Shown in pieces: positions 55,034 through 62,273 of a DNA stretch of 64,000 bases. How positions within the stretch are numbered: position 1 is the stretch's first letter; each line of letters opens with the position of its first letter. The notes under the pieces are model-generated. The model was not told where the DNA came from. It was given only the letters and a program-made list of their open reading frames with translations, and made no database searches. Both the position numbers and the translations under genes were made by a program. The DNA is from Mucilaginibacter frigoritolerans (GTDB lineage Bacteria; Bacteroidota; Bacteroidia; Sphingobacteriales; Sphingobacteriaceae). The stretch spans positions 59,618-123,617 of the forward strand of contig NZ_VLLI01000016.1 of assembly GCF_007830615.1 (NCBI RefSeq). The letters run 5' to 3'.

Positions 55034-56158
55034 ATGGCAACCAAACACATTACCCTTAAATACCTGATCAGGCAACTTCACTTAATTTTAGGCCTGGCAA
55101 GCGGCCTGGTCGTTGTTATTGTTGCCCTAACAGGTTCTTTATATGTATTTGAGCAAGAAGGCCGCGAACTCTTCCAGCACGATTTTTACCATGTACAGCA
55201 GGTAGGGCATGTCCGGTTACCTTTAACGCAAATGACAGATACGCTTAAAAGCTATTATCCAAAGGATAAGATCAAAAGTATCCGGTTTAAAGAAGATAAA
55301 GATGCCGCCATTATTTTTTATATTAAGAAGGACAGAGCCATCAGTGTTGACCCTTATACTTCAAAAATTATCGGGGTAAAGGATCTTAATCACGATTTTT
55401 TTGAAATTGATGAGGATATCCATAAGCACCTGTTATTGGGTGATGTGGGTTCGGTGATCATCAAATGCAATGTGCTCATCTTTCTGGTGATGTGTATCAG
55501 CGGGCTCATCTTATGGTGGCCCAAACAGCGTCGTTTCTTCAAAAAGGCCATCACCATCAACTTCAAAACAAAAAACTGGAAGTTGTTGAATTGGGAACTA
55601 CACAGCGTATTGGGTTTTTACACACTGATCGTTCTGTTGACGATCTCGATGACGGGGATATTCTTTGTTTATGATTCGGCTAAAAGCACCGTCGCTTTTT
55701 TGACCGGCCAGCCCATACCCAAAAAAGAAAAGAAACTCAAATCGAAACCAAAGAAAGATAAAATTTATAGCATCGACGAAGCTTATGCCGTCATGGCTTC
55801 CGCCAATCCTGGTGCGAGTGAAACTTTTATTACCCCTCCGGCAGACAGCATCGGGACTATTCGCATACTGATGCGCTACCCATCCACGATCGTACGGAAC
55901 CAAAGCAGCCTGTATTTTAACCAATATACCGGTAAAGTGCTAAAAACGGATCGTTACCAGGATTATACGGCTTATGACAAAGTGGCCCAAAGCAACCGAA
56001 ATATCCATATCGGCAATTTCGGATTGGGTATCGGCGGTAAAATCATCTGGTTTCTATCGGGATTAACGGCGGCATCTTTACCCATTACCGGGTTTATGGT
56101 CTGGCTGGGCCGAAACCGTAAAAAGAAACGTACCCTTACTAATTCATCCATCAAATAA
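55034..56158 (+). CDS. PepSY-associated transmembrane protein
   Basis: 374 residues. Four main transmembrane helices: LILGLASGLVVVIVALTGSL (about residues 17-36), VLIFLVMCISGLILWWP (about 150), LGFYTLIVLLTISMTGIFFV (about 192) and the C-terminal LSGLTAASLPITGFMVWLG. Conserved histidines lie in RQLHLILG and NWELHSVLG, and PepSY-type soluble segments in between. Such proteins (PepSY_TM/PiuB-like) accompany siderophore receptors and are thought to reduce ferric siderophores at the inner membrane. It forms an operon with the TonB receptor. Confidence 0.88.
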   Translation: MATKHITLKYLIRQLHLILGLASGLVVVIVALTGSLYVFEQEGRELFQHDFYHVQQVGHVRLPLTQMTDTLKSYYPKDKIKSIRFKEDKDAAIIFYIKKDRAISVDPYTSKIIGVKDLNHDFFEIDEDIHKHLLLGDVGSVIIKCNVLIFLVMCISGLILWWPKQRRFFKKAITINFKTKNWKLLNWELHSVLGFYTLIVLLTISMTGIFFVYDSAKSTVAFLTGQPIPKKEKKLKSKPKKDKIYSIDEAYAVMASANPGASETFITPPADSIGTIRILMRYPSTIVRNQSSLYFNQYTGKVLKTDRYQDYTAYDKVAQSNRNIHIGNFGLGIGGKIIWFLSGLTAASLPITGFMVWLGRNRKKKRTLTNSSIK

Positions 56159-56247
56159 AAAAGCACTTTTACTTTTTTCTCGTTTTGCTGGCCATAGCCG
56201 TTAGCATGTATGCCCAATCTAAACCGGATAAGTACCGATTGGTTTAA
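56155..56247 (+). pseudogene. Signal-peptide remnant after the PepSY gene
   Basis: Overlapping the PepSY stop, a frame reads KKHFYFFLVLLAIAVSMYAQ and then SKPDKYRLV before a stop at 56245-56247. This is a textbook Bacteroidota signal peptide with cleavage after YAQ, but the codon at the expected start is ATA instead of ATG and the mature part is only nine residues. It looks like the beginning of a third gene of this operon that lost its start and body. Confidence 0.4.
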
Positions 56248-56673
56248 TCGCCGACATATTTTTTAGCTTGCCAATGAAACCTGAGCCTTTCGTATCTCTC
56301 TTCTCAGACTTAACTTGTGTCCATTTTCGCCATAAGCAGGGGTGAATCTCTTGTTGATGGTACCACTTTTGCACCGGGAACGAAATTTGCTGCCGTTACA
56401 TCATTAGTTATTCCTTTAAATAATACATCTGTTTCTCAGGTTGTACTTCGGCAGGCACATTGGGTCTGGTAGGTCAGGCCGTAATCTTTGACATGCTTCT
56501 TTTCATTCTTTCCCAATTCCATATAAATATCTTCTTCGATTTTTACAATGCACACATTTTCTTTGAATTGTAAAGTTTGAACACATATATGTTAAATTTT
56601 CAAAATCTAATCAGAATTGAACATTTAACATATGAAAATTATGTATTGGGCATCCATTGTTATTTCCCCTACT

Positions 56674-56713
56674 TTTAGTGGTGTTTTGTGCTATTTAGTG
56701 TTGTTTAGTATTA
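56674..56713 (+). repeat. Four 10-bp helically phased repeats
   Basis: Units TTTAGTGGTG, TTTTGTGCTA, TTTAGTGTTG and TTTAGTATTA follow each other without spacer, then AATAGTTAC. The 10-bp period places each unit on the same DNA face, as in arrays bound by regulators, replication initiators or integrase arm domains. Confidence 0.55.
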
Positions 56714-56950
56714 AATAGTTACAATGGATTCTTCCGGATTTAAAAACGAGAAGCAATTGGCGTTTTGAGTAACAAATAAGCACCCAAAAAAATAGCTTTC
56801 AGTTACAAACACGTTAATATACCAATCGGTTTTATTTATAACTATCTGAAAATCTGATATTTATAAATAAAAATTAGTGATTTAACTTTCTTTATATTTT
56901 TTATAAATATTTGATAATCAATCATTTATAATAGATATTTACCTGTAAAT

Positions 56951-56990
56951 AATAGAAAAAGCCGGGCTAGCCCGGCTTTTTCTATTTCAT
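56951..56990. terminator. Perfect 36-bp palindromic, bidirectional terminator
   Basis: Bases 56951-56968 are the exact reverse complement of 56969-56986. The stem AAAAAGCCGGGCT/AGCCCGGCTTTTT has a GC-rich core and an A tract and T tract, so it works as terminator on either strand. The nearest plus-strand gene ends about 800 bases upstream, so it may end an unannotated transcript. Confidence 0.85.
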
Positions 56991-57323
56991 AACCACAACT
57001 GGTTAAAGTTTACAAACTTCGACCTAAAATATTGTATACAATTTGTTTGAACAAAAAACATTCAGACTTCCATCTAAAGCCTTTTAACTTAAAAGAAGTG
57101 ATTCTTAGGCTACCAAACTCAAACCCTTTTATAGCTGATTTTGTATTGCGCTGCGGAGTCGTAGAAACAAACATGGTTCGACAATAACATACTGAAAAAC
57201 ACGTAATTATACTTTTAAAAAAAACGTTAAAATACGGTCAAAATAGCGTAGGAATACTCGCAACTATTGTTCTACCGGGCTGTAGATTTATCTTATAAAA
57301 TTTAACTTAAAATCTACATCATC

Positions 57324-57602
57324 ATGGGAAAAAAAATCGTAACATCCGCAGAGAACCTGGCATTGTTAGATCTTATCATTGCCAAAAAAAGAGAGGGACG
57401 AATTGACGAAGACTACATCGTTAACGTTGGCCGTACTTTCATTATTATTATTGAAGGATTTACCGAAGGTGGTTTCCACCACGTTCAGGATATTCCTGTA
57501 GAAAGTGTACTGGACAAAGTTTCAAATGCCGTTACAAAGGTACTGAAAGACGCGAGCGTAGAACAGCTTGTTGAATTGCGCGAAAGCATTGGAACAAGGT
57601 AA
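57324..57602 (+). CDS. Small protein of unknown function upstream of the SdpAB-like pair
   Basis: 92 residues, no signal peptide and no cysteine. It starts MGKKIVTSAENLALLDLIIA, continues with a basic stretch (KKREGRIDED), a hydrophobic strand VGRTFIIIIEGFTEGGFHHV, and a C-terminal amphipathic helix pair (VLDKVSNAVTKVLKDASVEQ, LVELRESIG). I do not recognise a family. It is followed by its own terminator and, 103 bases on, by the SdpA/SdpB-like pair on the same strand, so it would be made at a higher level than the pair if the terminator leaks. A precursor, immunity or regulatory role for that system is possible but unsupported by homology. Confidence 0.7.
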   Translation: MGKKIVTSAENLALLDLIIAKKREGRIDEDYIVNVGRTFIIIIEGFTEGGFHHVQDIPVESVLDKVSNAVTKVLKDASVEQLVELRESIGTR

Positions 57603-57617
57603 AAAAAGCCATGCGGG

Positions 57618-57658
57618 CAGTTCAAAGAAAGCGTAGTCCGATTCTTTGAACTGTTTTA
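57618..57658 (+). terminator. Terminator after the 92-residue gene
   Basis: CAGTTCAAAGAA (57618-57629) pairs perfectly with TTCTTTGAACTG (57642-57653) around a 12-base loop, followed by TTTTATAG. It lies 15 bases after the stop and may act as an attenuator between this gene and the downstream pair. Confidence 0.75.
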
Positions 57659-57704
57659 TAGCGAAACAAAAAACATAATTGTTTAATCCTTAAAACAGGG
57701 CAAA

Positions 57705-58220
57705 ATGATACTATATTTTATAAGCGTATTTTACATAGGTTGGCTTATACTTACCTGTGCCAATCAACCCGTTTTTAAATCCAACAAATGGATAAGCCAT
57801 CACGATCTGTTTCGCCTGGTACCAGTTTGGACATTTTTTGCACCTAATCCTGGTGTCTCAGATTTCAACTTGCTGTCGCGGGTAAAACTGGAGGACGGTA
57901 CTATAACAACTTTCCAGGAAATCCCATTGCGAAGCAAAAAGGAACTCAGCACAGCCTTATTTAATCCGGAGCGCCGCCTGCAAAAAGCGCTGAATGATCA
58001 TGCCCGTACTATCCTGATGCAAATTGATAATGAGATAACCGAACAGAATAAAGAAAATATTAAGCTTACTTTCAGTTATATCAGCGTGTTAAATTATTGT
58101 GCCAAATTGCCCCTTGCCCCCCGGGCATATGCTATTCAGTTCATTATATTAGAATCTTTCGGCTATCAGGAGTTAATGGAGCCACGTTTAATTTTAAACT
58201 CTGATTTTCATAGATTATGA
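57705..58220 (+). CDS. SdpA-like partner of an HTTM protein
   Basis: 171 residues. One N-terminal transmembrane segment (LYFISVFYIGWLILTCANQP, about residues 3-22), then LFRLVPVWTFFAPNPGVSDF. A W-x-F-F-x-P-x-P-type motif right after a membrane anchor is typical of SdpA-like proteins and of the small partners of HTTM-domain proteins. The rest (LNDHARTILMQIDNEI, LTFSYISVLNYCAK) is predicted soluble and outside or at the membrane. Its stop overlaps the start of the HTTM gene by 4 bases (58217-58220), so the two products are probably made and act together. Similarity is judged from memory of motif and size (B. subtilis SdpA is about 158 residues), not from an alignment. Confidence 0.6.
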   Translation: MILYFISVFYIGWLILTCANQPVFKSNKWISHHDLFRLVPVWTFFAPNPGVSDFNLLSRVKLEDGTITTFQEIPLRSKKELSTALFNPERRLQKALNDHARTILMQIDNEITEQNKENIKLTFSYISVLNYCAKLPLAPRAYAIQFIILESFGYQELMEPRLILNSDFHRL

Positions 58221-59044
58221 GTACCCTGTTAAAATTCTCCGAAGCCCCTTTTGTTTGTGCTTGCGTGATCAGGCTTTTATGTATAGCCATATTTTTAACT
58301 GCGCTTGAATATATAATGATCATACGCCAGTTTGCCGATGACGGCATTTACTCCTGGAAAATGATAAAACTCCGCACAGCCCACAGCATACGTAAGCTCA
58401 GCCCCGAAATACTTTTTAACAAACCAGGCGTATTGACAATTATGGCCCTCAGGATAGGTAGTAGTATCTACCTTCTTATCGACCCCATATCGCCTGTAAC
58501 TGTATATATTTTAGCCATTGTTGTGACAACTTCATTGCTTCTGGCTGTCCGCAACCCTATCGGTGGCGACGGCGCAGACCAAATGTCGGCTATCACCAGT
58601 ATTGCGTTGCTTATAACTTTTATTTTTCGTGACCCTAAAATAACTGCTGTAAGTTTATATTTTATTGCCGCGCAATCTATTATTTCGTACGTAATCGCCG
58701 GAACTGCAAAGATGCTTTCGAAAAAATGGCGAAGCGGAGCAGCAGTTTTTCAAATAATGAACACCGAATCATATGGCTCAGAACGTATCGCCTTGTACCT
58801 GCATCGTTCGTCGCCAGTGGTTAGCGCGGTGTTATCGTGGAATGTAATGCTGGTTGAGGGTTTGTTTTTTACTGTGGTTATCCTGCCCTATCCCTATTGT
58901 CTTGTCTTTCTTGCCTGGGGGCTTTTTTTTCATGCTTATAATGCTGTTGTTATGGGCCTCAACAATTTTTTCTGGGTATTTCTATCCACTTATCCTGCCA
59001 TAATATATGCAAATATCGCATTGCACCATTATTGGGGATTTTAG
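58217..59044 (+). CDS. HTTM-domain (SdpB/VKGC-like) membrane protein
   Basis: 275 residues with about seven transmembrane segments (for example LLCIAIFLTALEYIMIIRQF, VYILAIVVTTSLLLAVRNPI, VLSWNVMLVEGLFFTVVILP). The segment QSIISYVIAGTAKMLSKKWR followed by SGAAVFQIMNTESYG resembles the conserved core of the HTTM family (horizontally transferred transmembrane domain), which includes SdpB and the membrane part of vitamin K-dependent gamma-carboxylase. The long lumenal domain of true carboxylases is absent. With the SdpA-like gene it forms the two-gene core that in Bacillus matures the SdpC killing peptide. The substrate here is unknown; no SdpC homologue is evident. Confidence 0.65.
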   Translation: MSTLLKFSEAPFVCACVIRLLCIAIFLTALEYIMIIRQFADDGIYSWKMIKLRTAHSIRKLSPEILFNKPGVLTIMALRIGSSIYLLIDPISPVTVYILAIVVTTSLLLAVRNPIGGDGADQMSAITSIALLITFIFRDPKITAVSLYFIAAQSIISYVIAGTAKMLSKKWRSGAAVFQIMNTESYGSERIALYLHRSSPVVSAVLSWNVMLVEGLFFTVVILPYPYCLVFLAWGLFFHAYNAVVMGLNNFFWVFLSTYPAIIYANIALHHYWGF

Positions 59045-59127
59045 TAACGATACTCATTAGAAATTCCGAGTTTTAAGATGATCTTCCTGAATTAACGGGG
59101 ATAGTTATGTTAGTTGAGGAAAAACCC

Positions 59128-59583
59128 TCACTCTATTACATTAAATATTGCATATAGGTGTGGTGTACCATAAAGCTCCATCTTTAGCTTTGGGAAATAA
59201 TATCCCATTCCTCTATTCCAAATGTATTTTGGATAGACTTCAACAATATCTTTTTCATAGTTCACTTTTCGCTCTGCAGTTTCAAGTTCCTTATATCTAC
59301 CTCCGGTAAAAACCTTTTCAATACTATACTTTTTATGAACCATAAAAATGGTATTAAGGCACATCATAATATTAATATGGTCGCTATCTGAAATTGCCTG
59401 CAATTCTTTTGTCCTGAGAAGTTCAGTGGCCCTATCAACCCGATGATTAAATTCGATTAAACTAATTGTTTTGGATGAATCTATATTAAAACTCTTATCT
59501 ATATTTTGCCCAAAGCATTGGTTAGATAGCAAAAAGCCAATTCCCATCAAATACAATACAACATATTTTCTAATTGAATGCAT
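59128..59583 (-). CDS. Secreted protein of unknown function
   Basis: 151 residues from the ATG at 59583 (a GTG at 59604 adds seven residues). Signal peptide HSIRKYVVLYLMGIGFLLSN with likely cleavage after CFGQ. The mature part is charged and largely helical (SLIEFNHRVDRATELLRTKE, INIMMCLNTIFMVHKKY), ending YPKYIWNRGMGYYFPKLKME and LYGTPHLYAIFNVIE. No family recognised. It is convergent with the HTTM gene (84 bases apart). Its position inside the stretch bounded by similar motifs (56.7 and 59.7 kb) hints that it travelled with the SdpAB-like pair. Confidence 0.55.
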   Translation of the reverse strand: MHSIRKYVVLYLMGIGFLLSNQCFGQNIDKSFNIDSSKTISLIEFNHRVDRATELLRTKELQAISDSDHINIMMCLNTIFMVHKKYSIEKVFTGGRYKELETAERKVNYEKDIVEVYPKYIWNRGMGYYFPKLKMELYGTPHLYAIFNVIE

Positions 59584-59604
59584 TACCAGCTTTATTTTAG
59601 ACAC

Positions 59605-60236
59605 TATAACTAACTAATTGGCTTAGTAGTATTTTTCAATTTTAACTATAGCAAAGCATTCTTTAACATTGCTTTATAGTTTTGCTATAAATATATAACT
59701 ATTTGATTACTAAATAGTTATAACCATTGAGTAACAAATCAGCAACAAAAAATTTGATCTATTTTTAGTACAATTTTAGCCTTTTTAGGTATAAAAAAAA
59801 CAAATGGCATTGATCACTCTTCACCGGTTTACTTTCATCTCCTAAGAAACTGAATTTAAATACTAAAAGTGGTCATTTTAAAATTGGCCATCTGGGGGGG
59901 ATCAGGTGTATTTTATTCACATGAAATTGAACAAAGATTTAATCAAATAACATACAAATTTTAATATTTTAGTAGATTTTAAATAATCAATAATAAGCAA
60001 TAATAAACAAATAAAAACAACAATAATTAACAATGAAAAATAATAAATAAAAAATATATTTACAATATATTTTTTATTATACGAACCTGTTATAAAACAC
60101 ATTTTAAAAGGTATTGGATAAATTATATTGTTCCATCTTCGTCAATTTTGATTTGACCATTGTTGTTACTGATTGGATATTCAAGGCTTAATCATGGGCC
60201 ATTATTGGCTAATAAGCGGATTTTAAAAGAGTAATC
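59605..60236. other. AT-rich region with a recombination-site-like inverted repeat
   Basis: 632 bases of very AT-rich DNA. TATAACTATTT (59694-59704) and AAATAGTTATA (59712-59722) form a perfect 11-bp inverted repeat around 7 bases, followed five bases on by GAGTAACAAATCAGCAAC (59729-59746), a motif shared with 56.77 kb. A run of seven G occurs at 59893-59899. The only long frame here (59917-60102, minus) is low-complexity and not credible as a gene. Confidence 0.5.
59694..59722. repeat. 11-7-11 inverted repeat resembling a tyrosine-recombinase crossover site
   Basis: Two perfect 11-bp arms, TATAACTATTT and AAATAGTTATA, flank a 7-base spacer GATTACT. Arm and spacer sizes are those of XerCD/integrase core sites. 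The right arm sequence recurs as TTAAATAGTTAC at 56711-56722. Confidence 0.45.
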
Positions 60237-62186
60237 TTAATATGATGGTATGGTAAAATAGAAAGAGCTTCCTATACCTATCTTACTTTCAAACCATAAA
60301 GTACCATTGTTTTTTTCTACAAGTTCCTTACACAATAGAAGACCGAGCCCGCTTCCTTTTTCGCTGGCTGTGCCAAAAGTTGTGTAGGACGAAAGCTTGT
60401 CAAATATCTTTGCCTGCGCTTCTTCCGGAATGCCTTTCCCGTTATCTTTTACCGTTATCACTGTTGATAATTCTTTTTTTTCAGCGCCAATGGTAACAAG
60501 ATCACCCTCTTTTGAAAACTTCACGGCATTCTCCACCAAATTCCTGATCACGATATCAATCATTGTTTCGTCTCCGTAAACAGTTTCAGATCCAATTATT
60601 TCTGCACCAGTTACGATCACTTTCTTCTCAGCAGCCCGTGCGTTGAGCAGCCTAATATTTTGCTCAATTACCTTTTGCACATCAAAGTTGGCTGGATTGG
60701 TGTGGATGCCATCCATCTGACTTTTTGCCCAATACAGTAGGTTTTCAACCAAATGTGAGGTTATTGTAAGATGTTCGCTTATTTTCTCAATCCAAAAATC
60801 TCTTTCCTCTTCTGATAAATCTTTTTCTTTTATCATACCCATCATTTGACTGATTGTATGAATCGGCCCTCTCAGATCATGTCCTATAATAGAAAACAGC
60901 CGATCCTTAACCTGGACCAGTTCTTCCAGGCGGAGTTTTTGTGCTGATATATTTTTATTTTGCAGGACCAATTGCTCACTAAGCCTCCTTTTTTGTGTAT
61001 AGTTTCTGAAAAGAACAAAAGATATTATCAATAAAAGAATAGCACCAGCTGTTAGTATATCTCTTTTAAATTTTATTTTTTCCAGTTCTTTTTGACTTAT
61101 AATTTTATCCTTATTCAACAAGTCTATTTGCTCTTGCTTTTTATCCAGCTCATAGGTTGACTGTATATTCCTGATAGCTTTTTGTTTTTCTGCAGTATTC
61201 AAGCTATCGTTTAATTCAACTTCAAGGTTCCTGTAATAGAGTGCCTGTTTATAATTGCCTGTCTTTTTATGCGTTAAGTATAATACATGATAGGCTTTGG
61301 TGATGAGTTCAACAATAGCTAATTTTTTGCTTTCCTCCAGACCTTTTTGCGCATACCGCATACCCGAATCATATTTACCGGTATAGTATGAAGTAAGTGC
61401 AAGGCTGGTATGACAGTAAGCAACATCTTCATCATCGCCTGCTCTTTGCGCAATATCAATGGCCTCATAAAGGTAAATCTGCGCTTGTGCGTAGTTTTTT
61501 TTGGCAATGTAGCTTTCACCAATATTATATAATGCCGTAGCAATACTGCTTGGGTCTTTTACTCTTTTTGCTATAATTAAAGCCCGGGAATTATAAGCGA
61601 TGGCAGAATCCGGCTGACCTTTGTATTTAAATATTTCTCCAATGTTTACCAGTAAGCAATAGCTAGCAAAGCCTGTAGGATCGTGCTGTTTTAAGGCTAT
61701 TTTATAAGCTTGCTGATAATAATAAAGCGCCTTGGCATAATCATCCATCTTGGCATATACAATACCAATATTATTATATTCATTCCCCGATAGACTTTCC
61801 ATTCCTGATTTCTCACTGATCCGGAGGCTCTGAAAATGACATTCCAGTGCTTCAGGAAACTTACCCTTGGACACCAGGACTACGCCTTTAGAAAGATATG
61901 CCAGCGCAATACCTTTTTCGAAATGAATTTTCTGTGCAAGGTCAAGTGATTTTTGTGCCATTAACAGCGCACTGTCGGCATTTTTATTCCAATATAACTT
62001 GGATATAGCGTAATAGACATTTACGCTGTCAGTATCATGCTTAGCCGTATTAAGTTTCTCAAAAAAAACCTTGATATGGTTGGTTTGTGCCTGGCAGGAG
62101 AATACGCATGTAAAAGTCAGTACACCATATATAATAATCCACTGCACATAAAGATACAGCTTGTGCATAAATAAAAGTTTCCTCAT
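60237..62186 (-). CDS. TPR-repeat sensor histidine kinase
   Basis: 649 residues. Signal peptide or anchor (VQWIIIYGVLTFTCVFSCQA), then about six tetratricopeptide repeats in the periplasm (residues 60-370; e.g. YNNIGIVYAKMDDYAKALYY, YNIGESYIAKKNYAQAQIYL), one transmembrane helix (ILTAGAILLLIISFVLF, about 388), a coiled coil, and a kinase core: H-box FSIIGHDLRGPIHTISQMMG, N-box NLVENAVKFSKEGD, G1 VKDNGKGIPEEAQ and G2 GSGLGLLLCKELVEKNNGT. A membrane sensor kinase that would signal to a separate response regulator; none is adjacent. The next gene upstream is the GAF-PAS protein, 87 bases away. Confidence 0.92.
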   Translation of the reverse strand: MRKLLFMHKLYLYVQWIIIYGVLTFTCVFSCQAQTNHIKVFFEKLNTAKHDTDSVNVYYAISKLYWNKNADSALLMAQKSLDLAQKIHFEKGIALAYLSKGVVLVSKGKFPEALECHFQSLRISEKSGMESLSGNEYNNIGIVYAKMDDYAKALYYYQQAYKIALKQHDPTGFASYCLLVNIGEIFKYKGQPDSAIAYNSRALIIAKRVKDPSSIATALYNIGESYIAKKNYAQAQIYLYEAIDIAQRAGDDEDVAYCHTSLALTSYYTGKYDSGMRYAQKGLEESKKLAIVELITKAYHVLYLTHKKTGNYKQALYYRNLEVELNDSLNTAEKQKAIRNIQSTYELDKKQEQIDLLNKDKIISQKELEKIKFKRDILTAGAILLLIISFVLFRNYTQKRRLSEQLVLQNKNISAQKLRLEELVQVKDRLFSIIGHDLRGPIHTISQMMGMIKEKDLSEEERDFWIEKISEHLTITSHLVENLLYWAKSQMDGIHTNPANFDVQKVIEQNIRLLNARAAEKKVIVTGAEIIGSETVYGDETMIDIVIRNLVENAVKFSKEGDLVTIGAEKKELSTVITVKDNGKGIPEEAQAKIFDKLSSYTTFGTASEKGSGLGLLLCKELVEKNNGTLWFESKIGIGSSFYFTIPSY

Positions 62187-62273
62187 ACAGGTATTGTGTT
62201 AATTAGGTCAGCTTAAATAAGCAATAATTAATAAACTGTTTATTTTAATATTAAAATATCTGTAAAAAATCGC

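Larger units (their letters stand above)
56248..57323. other. 1.1-kb gene-poor region with phased repeats and a palindromic terminator
   Basis: No intact gene. Present are four imperfect 10-bp tandem units (56674-56713), a sequence similar to one at 59.7 kb (TTGAGTAACAAAT, 56765-56777), an 11-bp inverted repeat ATATGTTAAAT/ATTTAACATAT (56587-56597 and 56623-56633), and a perfect 36-bp palindromic terminator (56951-56986). Short open fragments such as 56312-56467 lack starts and recognisable families. The region looks like decayed DNA plus regulatory or recombination sites. Confidence 0.5.

Noticed and set aside
56312..56467. Open fragment reading TTFAPGTKFAAVTSLVIPL
   Set aside because: No start codon, no family recognised, and frame closed by stops on both sides; noted only as part of decayed DNA.
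56951..56986. Palindrome considered as an insertion-sequence end
   Set aside because: GC core with A and T tracts is a bidirectional terminator; no partner repeat or transposase is nearby.
59917..60102. 61-residue minus-strand frame in AT-rich DNA
   Set aside because: Low-complexity composition (I, F, Y, L, K only), no homologous feel and no start context; explained by AT richness.
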